Shown one piece after another: positions 60,211 through 64,000 of a stretch of 64,000 bases of DNA; the stretch's first letter is position 1; every line of letters starts with the position of its first letter. The position numbers and the translations under genes were made by a program. This stretch comes from Flavobacterium tagetis (GTDB taxonomy: Bacteria; Bacteroidota; Bacteroidia; Flavobacteriales; Flavobacteriaceae), in NCBI RefSeq assembly GCF_016735615.1, contig NZ_JAERSF010000003.1, forward strand, positions 186,001-250,000. The letters are read 5' to 3'. The notes under the pieces are model-generated. The model was not told where the DNA came from. It did no database searches and saw only the letters and a program-made list of their open reading frames with translations.

Positions 60211-61470
60211 TTATTTGCTAAAGAGTAAAAAAGCAATGATAAGCGTAATGATGATATTAAATAACTGTGCGATTAAGAAAGTAATCAGAGGTTTTTTGCT
60301 ATTGTTTTGAAGCAAATCTTTGAAATTGGTTTCTAAACCGATACTTGTAAATGCCAAAGCAAACCAAAGTCCCTGCAGATTCTTTAAACTTTCTTTTACA
60401 GTTTCTCTAGTTTCGGGTGTAATAAAAAAAGAGAAAACTATAGAAGCGCCAATAAACCCAATAACAAATTTTGGAAAACGTTCCCAGATGACATAAAGTG
60501 ATGGTTTTGATTCTAAAACTTCTCCCGATTTGTTGTGTGTATAAGTCCAATAAATAGAAATGGCAAAAGCAGCAATTCCTAATAAAACGTTTTGAGAAAA
60601 CTTTACAATGGTACTGATTTTTAATGCCGTTTCGCCAACCAAAGTTCCAGAAGCAACCACAGCGCCAGAAGTATCAATGCTTCCTCCGAGCCAAGCTCCT
60701 GTGACTTCTTCAGGAAAATTAAAATATTTAGCAATCATAGGCATAAAAATCATCATTGGAATTGCTGTGACCAAAACGATAGAAATTACATAAGATAATT
60801 TTTTAGAATCTCCTTTTATAGCTCCAGAAGTTGCAATCGCCGCCGAAACGCCACAGATAGAAACAGCACTCGAAATCATCATAGTTAATTCATCATCAAT
60901 TTTTAATTTTCGGCAAAGCCAAAAAGCGAAATACCAGACGGATAAAACAACAACCAAAGCTTGAATTAACCCTAAAGATCCTGCTTTTAGAATGTCTGAA
61001 AAAATAACACTCGAGCCCAATAGAACCAAGCCAATTTTGACAAAAAGCTCAGTTGATAAAGCAGAACGAAACCATTCTGGAAGGTTGAATAAATTTCCAA
61101 TTATTAATCCGATTATTAAACTGAAAATAACTGCTTCCAGATTTAATGCTTTGATTTTTGCATTTCCGGCAAGAATTAACGCAATTAAGGTAAGGAAATA
61201 AACTATTGGAAATGCAAGAATGAAATTTCTAACTGATTTTCCAACTAAAAAAGTTCCGATAATTCCAATTAAAAGGAAATAAATAAATTGGAGCCCTATA
61301 ATTTGAAGGTTTTTGATTTGGAATACATTGGCAATTAAATCAGTTTCGTTTGTCCATTTAAAAATGGGAACTTCTGGAAGAAAAATAAAAAGTGAGATTC
61401 CGATAATGAGAAAACCGAGAATAACGACAGTCCAATCTTCGTGAATGGTAAATTTTGTTGCGGTTGACAT
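60211..61470 (-). CDS. YeiH-family (UPF0324) putative sulfate/sulfite exporter
   Basis: 419 residues with about ten to eleven transmembrane segments. The core (about 95-419) has the UPF0324 motifs IGLIIGNLF, GLVLLGSSVIFSDILKAG, MISSAVSICGVSAAIATSGA, GAWLGGSIDTSGAVVASG and IGLETNFKDLL. An N-terminal extension of about 80 residues with two or three extra helices makes it longer than E. coli YeiH (349). It is flanked on both sides by sulfatase genes on the same strand, which fits export or handling of the released sulfur oxyanion. Transport direction is inferred. Confidence 0.9.
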   Translation of the reverse strand: MSTATKFTIHEDWTVVILGFLIIGISLFIFLPEVPIFKWTNETDLIANVFQIKNLQIIGLQFIYFLLIGIIGTFLVGKSVRNFILAFPIVYFLTLIALILAGNAKIKALNLEAVIFSLIIGLIIGNLFNLPEWFRSALSTELFVKIGLVLLGSSVIFSDILKAGSLGLIQALVVVLSVWYFAFWLCRKLKIDDELTMMISSAVSICGVSAAIATSGAIKGDSKKLSYVISIVLVTAIPMMIFMPMIAKYFNFPEEVTGAWLGGSIDTSGAVVASGTLVGETALKISTIVKFSQNVLLGIAAFAISIYWTYTHNKSGEVLESKPSLYVIWERFPKFVIGFIGASIVFSFFITPETRETVKESLKNLQGLWFALAFTSIGLETNFKDLLQNNSKKPLITFLIAQLFNIIITLIIAFLLFSK

Positions 61471-61485
61471 TTGATTTTTTTCTTT

Positions 61486-61574
61486 CCTGCAAGGTTTCTA
61501 AAACCTTGTAGGTATTAAATAATTATTTCGAGCAGTTAAAAATTAAACCTACAAGGTTTTGGAAACCTTGCAGG
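61486..61574. repeat. Inverted repeat with self-complementary arms
   Basis: The left arm (61486-61513, cctgcaaggtttctaaaacc..) and the right arm (61547-61574, acctacaaggttttggaaac..) match as inverted copies over 28 bases with one difference. Each arm also folds on itself (aaggttt/aaacctt). It lies between the exporter and second sulfatase genes. Confidence 0.8.
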
Positions 61575-61589
61575 TATCATGAACTGTGC

Positions 61590-63212
61590 TTACAAATCAA
61601 CAAAGTACTTCTGTTTTCCAAAATTGAACTCATAATACGTCAAGTTTGGCCAAAGAGGTTTTATTAAACCATTTTCCCAAGTTTGCAGCGCAGTTTGCAA
61701 TTCTTTTACCTTTTCAGGATTTTTTTGTGAGAGGTCTGTTGTTTCCGATTTATCTGAGGCTAGATTATACAGCCATTTTTCTTGTGTTTTTCCGCTAATG
61801 ATTAATTTCCAGTCACCGCTTCTAATGGCTTTTGCATCGCCAGAACGCCAGTATAAATCTTTGTGCGCTGTTTTATTTTCATTGACCGTTTTCACTAAAT
61901 CTACTCCGTCATAAACTCTGTCTTTTGGTAAATCAGAGCCAATCGCAGCTGCAATAGTTGTGAAAAAATCTAAAGTACTGACAGGCTGTTTGTATATAGT
62001 GTGCGGTTTTATTTTTCCTTTCCACGAAAGTGCAAACGGAACATTGATTCCGCCTTCAAAATGCGAAAATTTGCCACCCTTTAAAGGTGCATTTGTGGTA
62101 GCAAAAGTATAATCAGCACCACCGTTATCGCTGGCAAAAATGATTAAAGTATTGTCTTCAAGTCCTTCCTTTTTTACTTTCTCACGAATTCTTCCAATCG
62201 CATCATCTAAAGCACTGATCATGGCAAAATAAACACGTTTATTTTCGTCTTTGACATTCGAAAAACGATCGTAATATTTTTTGCGAACCTGAAATGGCGT
62301 ATGCGGCGCGTTAAAAGGAATGTAAAGCAAGAAAGGTTTGTTTTTATTTTTATCAATAAAAGCTTCGGCTTCTTCAGCAAATTTTTCAGTTAAATAGGCT
62401 TTTTCGTCAATAACAGTAGTATCGCGACGAATTTTTCCGATTCCGACACGTCCATTACCCCAAATCATTTTATCGGTAAAATCTTTATGATGATGATTAA
62501 TGATATCGGGATTGTCGTCTTCTGGAACATACAATGAAAATGCTTGATAAAATCCGTAATGATAATCGAAACCACGGTCTAAAGGAAAGAAACCTTTGTT
62601 GTGGCCTAAGTGCCATTTTCCAATAATTCCGGTGCTGTAACCTTGCCTTTTGGCTAAATCGGCAAAAGTAATTTCAGATTTCGGAAGACCTTGTGTTTTG
62701 ATAGAAGCTTCATTTGGGTAATTGATTTTATTATTCAATCTCCAACCATCGGTATTCAGTAAATACTTAAAAGCATAATATTCCAGATTGTTTTTAGGAT
62801 AACGGTCGCCAGGCTGATATTCGTGTCCAAAACGTTCTTGATACCTTCCCGTAATTAATCCAGCACGCGATGGCGAACAAATTGCAGCTGAAGCGTAACC
62901 GTCAGTAAAAGTAACGCCAGAAGCAGCCAGAGAATCAATCTGCGGAGTAGGAGTCGATTTTCCGCCGTAGAGCGAAATATCATATTTTCCTAAATCATCA
63001 GCAAGCAAGATAATGACATTGGTCTTTTTTCCTGAAACTGAATCAATAGTTGGCTTAGATGCTAAAAAAGTTTTTTTACCCTCTGCCAGTTTCTGATCTT
63101 CTTGTATTAAAGTGCCATCGGTATTAATTGGCCATAATAAAAACGCTGCCAGAATGAGAAGCACTATTAAAATGGGGATAACAATTTTTGTTATTTTTTT
63201 ATAGGTTGCCAT
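61590..63212 (-). CDS. Membrane-anchored sulfatase
   Basis: 540 residues. An N-terminal transmembrane anchor (about 10-28) leaves the enzyme on the outer face of the inner membrane. The sulfatase consensus AAICSPSRAGLITGRYQ has Cys112 as the formylglycine site. Other motifs are IILLADDLGKYDIS, IGKWHLGHNKG, APHTPFQ and IFASDNGGADY. It differs in substrate class from the first sulfatase (less than half of the motif neighbours agree). Substrate unknown; the anchored form suggests action on polymers or on products entering the periplasm. Confidence 0.93.
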   Translation of the reverse strand: MATYKKITKIVIPILIVLLILAAFLLWPINTDGTLIQEDQKLAEGKKTFLASKPTIDSVSGKKTNVIILLADDLGKYDISLYGGKSTPTPQIDSLAASGVTFTDGYASAAICSPSRAGLITGRYQERFGHEYQPGDRYPKNNLEYYAFKYLLNTDGWRLNNKINYPNEASIKTQGLPKSEITFADLAKRQGYSTGIIGKWHLGHNKGFFPLDRGFDYHYGFYQAFSLYVPEDDNPDIINHHHKDFTDKMIWGNGRVGIGKIRRDTTVIDEKAYLTEKFAEEAEAFIDKNKNKPFLLYIPFNAPHTPFQVRKKYYDRFSNVKDENKRVYFAMISALDDAIGRIREKVKKEGLEDNTLIIFASDNGGADYTFATTNAPLKGGKFSHFEGGINVPFALSWKGKIKPHTIYKQPVSTLDFFTTIAAAIGSDLPKDRVYDGVDLVKTVNENKTAHKDLYWRSGDAKAIRSGDWKLIISGKTQEKWLYNLASDKSETTDLSQKNPEKVKELQTALQTWENGLIKPLWPNLTYYEFNFGKQKYFVDL

Positions 63213-63244
63213 AGTTTGCTTTTTGGATGGTTTGTATTAGTATT

Positions 63245-63346
63245 TTGTCATCCTGAGGAACGAAGGATCACAAAAGTAATTCCGCAATCAGAGTCGACAA
63301 TCTTTGTAGATTTTCGAGTGTGATCCTTCGTTTCTCAGGATGACAA
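63245..63346. repeat. Inverted repeat, ttgtcatcctgaggaacgaa family
   Basis: The left arm 63245-63272 and right arm 63319-63346 are inverted copies over 28 bases with one difference. It lies between the sulfatase gene and the rhodanese-thioredoxin gene. The outer part (gtcatcctgag) is shared with the repeat at 31950-32030. Confidence 0.8.
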
Positions 63347-63362
63347 ACTGGATGAAAAAACG

Positions 63363-64000
63363 TTATTTAGAAGCCAACGCAACATCAACTTCGTTTTTCA
63401 AATCGTTAATTCCTTCTTTCTTAAAAATAATTTTCCCATTTTCATATAAAATCAAAGTAGGAAAGACTTTTACCGTTTTTAAATCGGCAATAACTTGCGG
63501 ACTATCTTCTAATTCAATCTCTACGATTTTTAAATTATTTCCGTATTCTGCTCTAATGGTTTCTAAAATTGGTTTCACTTTTTTGCAAGCACCACAGTAT
63601 TTCGAACCAATATCAACTAAAACTGTTTTATTTTCAGCTATAATTTTATTGAATTCGGCTAATGACAATTTACTTTTCAGATTAGAATAAAAGGGTTTTC
63701 CGTTCCCAATCCAATTTGCAATTCCGCCCTCTAAACTATAGGCTTCTGAGAAACCATTTTTTAATAATTCTTTTTCTAAAGCAACACTTCTGCCAGCTCC
63801 GATAGAATAAATAAAAACAGGTTTTGATTTATCTAGTTTAGCAACAGATTGCGCATAATTTTCAGATTGAAGATTAAAGTTTACTGCGCCTTCAATATGG
63901 TTTAAAGCAAATTCTTCAGACGTTCTAGCATCAACAATCTGTGGATTTTTTTGGCTTTTTATTTTCGAATAAAATGAATCTAACGGTAAAGAACTGTGGT
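63363..64000 (-). CDS. Rhodanese-thioredoxin fusion, N-terminus cut by window edge
   Basis: The frame stays open to the window end (211 visible residues). Reading from the N-terminal side there is a rhodanese domain: NPQIVDARTSEEFALNHIEG, then KPVFIYSIGAGRSVALEKEL, then GFSEAYSLEGGIANWIGNGK. A thioredoxin domain follows: VLVDIGSKYCGACKKVKPIL, with a Cys-Gly-Ala-Cys redox pair, and VFPTLILYENGKIIF. In the rhodanese loop the usual catalytic Cys is Ser (Y-S-I-G-A-G-R-S), so sulfur transfer by that domain is unlikely. The TTG-initiated shorter reading of only the thioredoxin half (63363-63668) should not be used. It is next to the sulfatase/exporter genes on the same strand. No export signal is visible, but the start is missing. 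Confidence 0.9.
   Translation of the reverse strand, partial: HSSLPLDSFYSKIKSQKNPQIVDARTSEEFALNHIEGAVNFNLQSENYAQSVAKLDKSKPVFIYSIGAGRSVALEKELLKNGFSEAYSLEGGIANWIGNGKPFYSNLKSKLSLAEFNKIIAENKTVLVDIGSKYCGACKKVKPILETIRAEYGNNLKIVEIELEDSPQVIADLKTVKVFPTLILYENGKIIFKKEGINDLKNEVDVALASK

Overview
The window looks like the chromosome of a Flavobacterium-type member of the Bacteroidota. The DNA is AT-rich. Promoters fit the Bacteroidota pattern (TTG, about 20 bases, TAnnTTTG). There are a type IX secretion C-terminal tail, a carboxypeptidase-regulatory-domain TonB receptor, Bacteroidota families such as DUF4293, DUF3667, DUF4919 and DUF4348, a bacillithiol deacetylase (BshB1), a menaquinone isochorismate synthase, and many dispersed inverted-repeat families in the gaps between genes. 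No phage, integrase, insertion sequence or CRISPR array was seen.

Layout. 0-9.5 kb: the N-terminal part of a TonB-dependent receptor, a small Trp/Pro-rich membrane protein, purL, a secreted multidomain endonuclease I and a beta-helix-like lipoprotein. 9.7-12.2 kb: a hotdog thioesterase with menF, bshB1 and tRNA-His. 12.4-23.3 kb, mostly minus strand: a zinc metallopeptidase, a very large hybrid histidine kinase, an aldehyde dehydrogenase, a RluA-type pseudouridine synthase, panB and L-serine dehydratase. 23.6-27.6 kb, plus strand: a Kef/CPA2-type antiporter, two small exported proteins and a VOC protein. 27.6-42.5 kb: a long minus-strand run of small accessory genes (three DUF1801 proteins, two AHSA1-like SRPBCC proteins, a 2H phosphoesterase, LOG, GNAT, a lactonase, an MBL hydrolase, a beta-lactamase-like serine hydrolase, a lone ArsR C-terminal domain, a DUF2975/HTH pair, a shortened YdeI protein, TPM and DUF2314-ankyrin). 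42.7-51.3 kb: lpdA, a NUMOD4/HNH-like protein, a gene for a SECRETED UBIQUITIN, an ABC exporter, truA, a phosphoesterase, a NarL-type two-component pair and DUF4293. 51.5-58.4 kb: rho with an Asn-rich insert, an M28 peptidase, DUF3667, a dienelactone hydrolase, and an Lrp/AsnC regulator divergent from rocD. 58.5-64 kb: two sulfatases on either side of a YeiH-type exporter, then a partial rhodanese-thioredoxin fusion whose rhodanese active-site Cys is replaced.

The main discovery is at 45401-45694. It is a 97-residue protein made of a signal peptide followed by a ubiquitin about 76% identical by hand count to human ubiquitin (58 of 76 positions; 58 of the first 72). All seven lysines and the Leu8/Ile44 patch are kept, but the C-terminal Gly-Gly is replaced by Pro-Cys-Asn. 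It has its own Bacteroidota promoter and a downstream hairpin, so it looks like a working, exported bacterial gene. It resembles the secreted ubiquitin reported in Bacteroides fragilis and is not part of a bacterial E1/E2 conjugation operon.

A second theme is the intergenic DNA. Several families of long, imperfect inverted repeats, short perfect palindromes, a three-hairpin REP-like element beside a shortened gene, and three near-identical terminators in a row fill many of the gaps. Some run into open frames and create false N-termini. I corrected starts for these and for several other genes where a downstream ATG fitted better.
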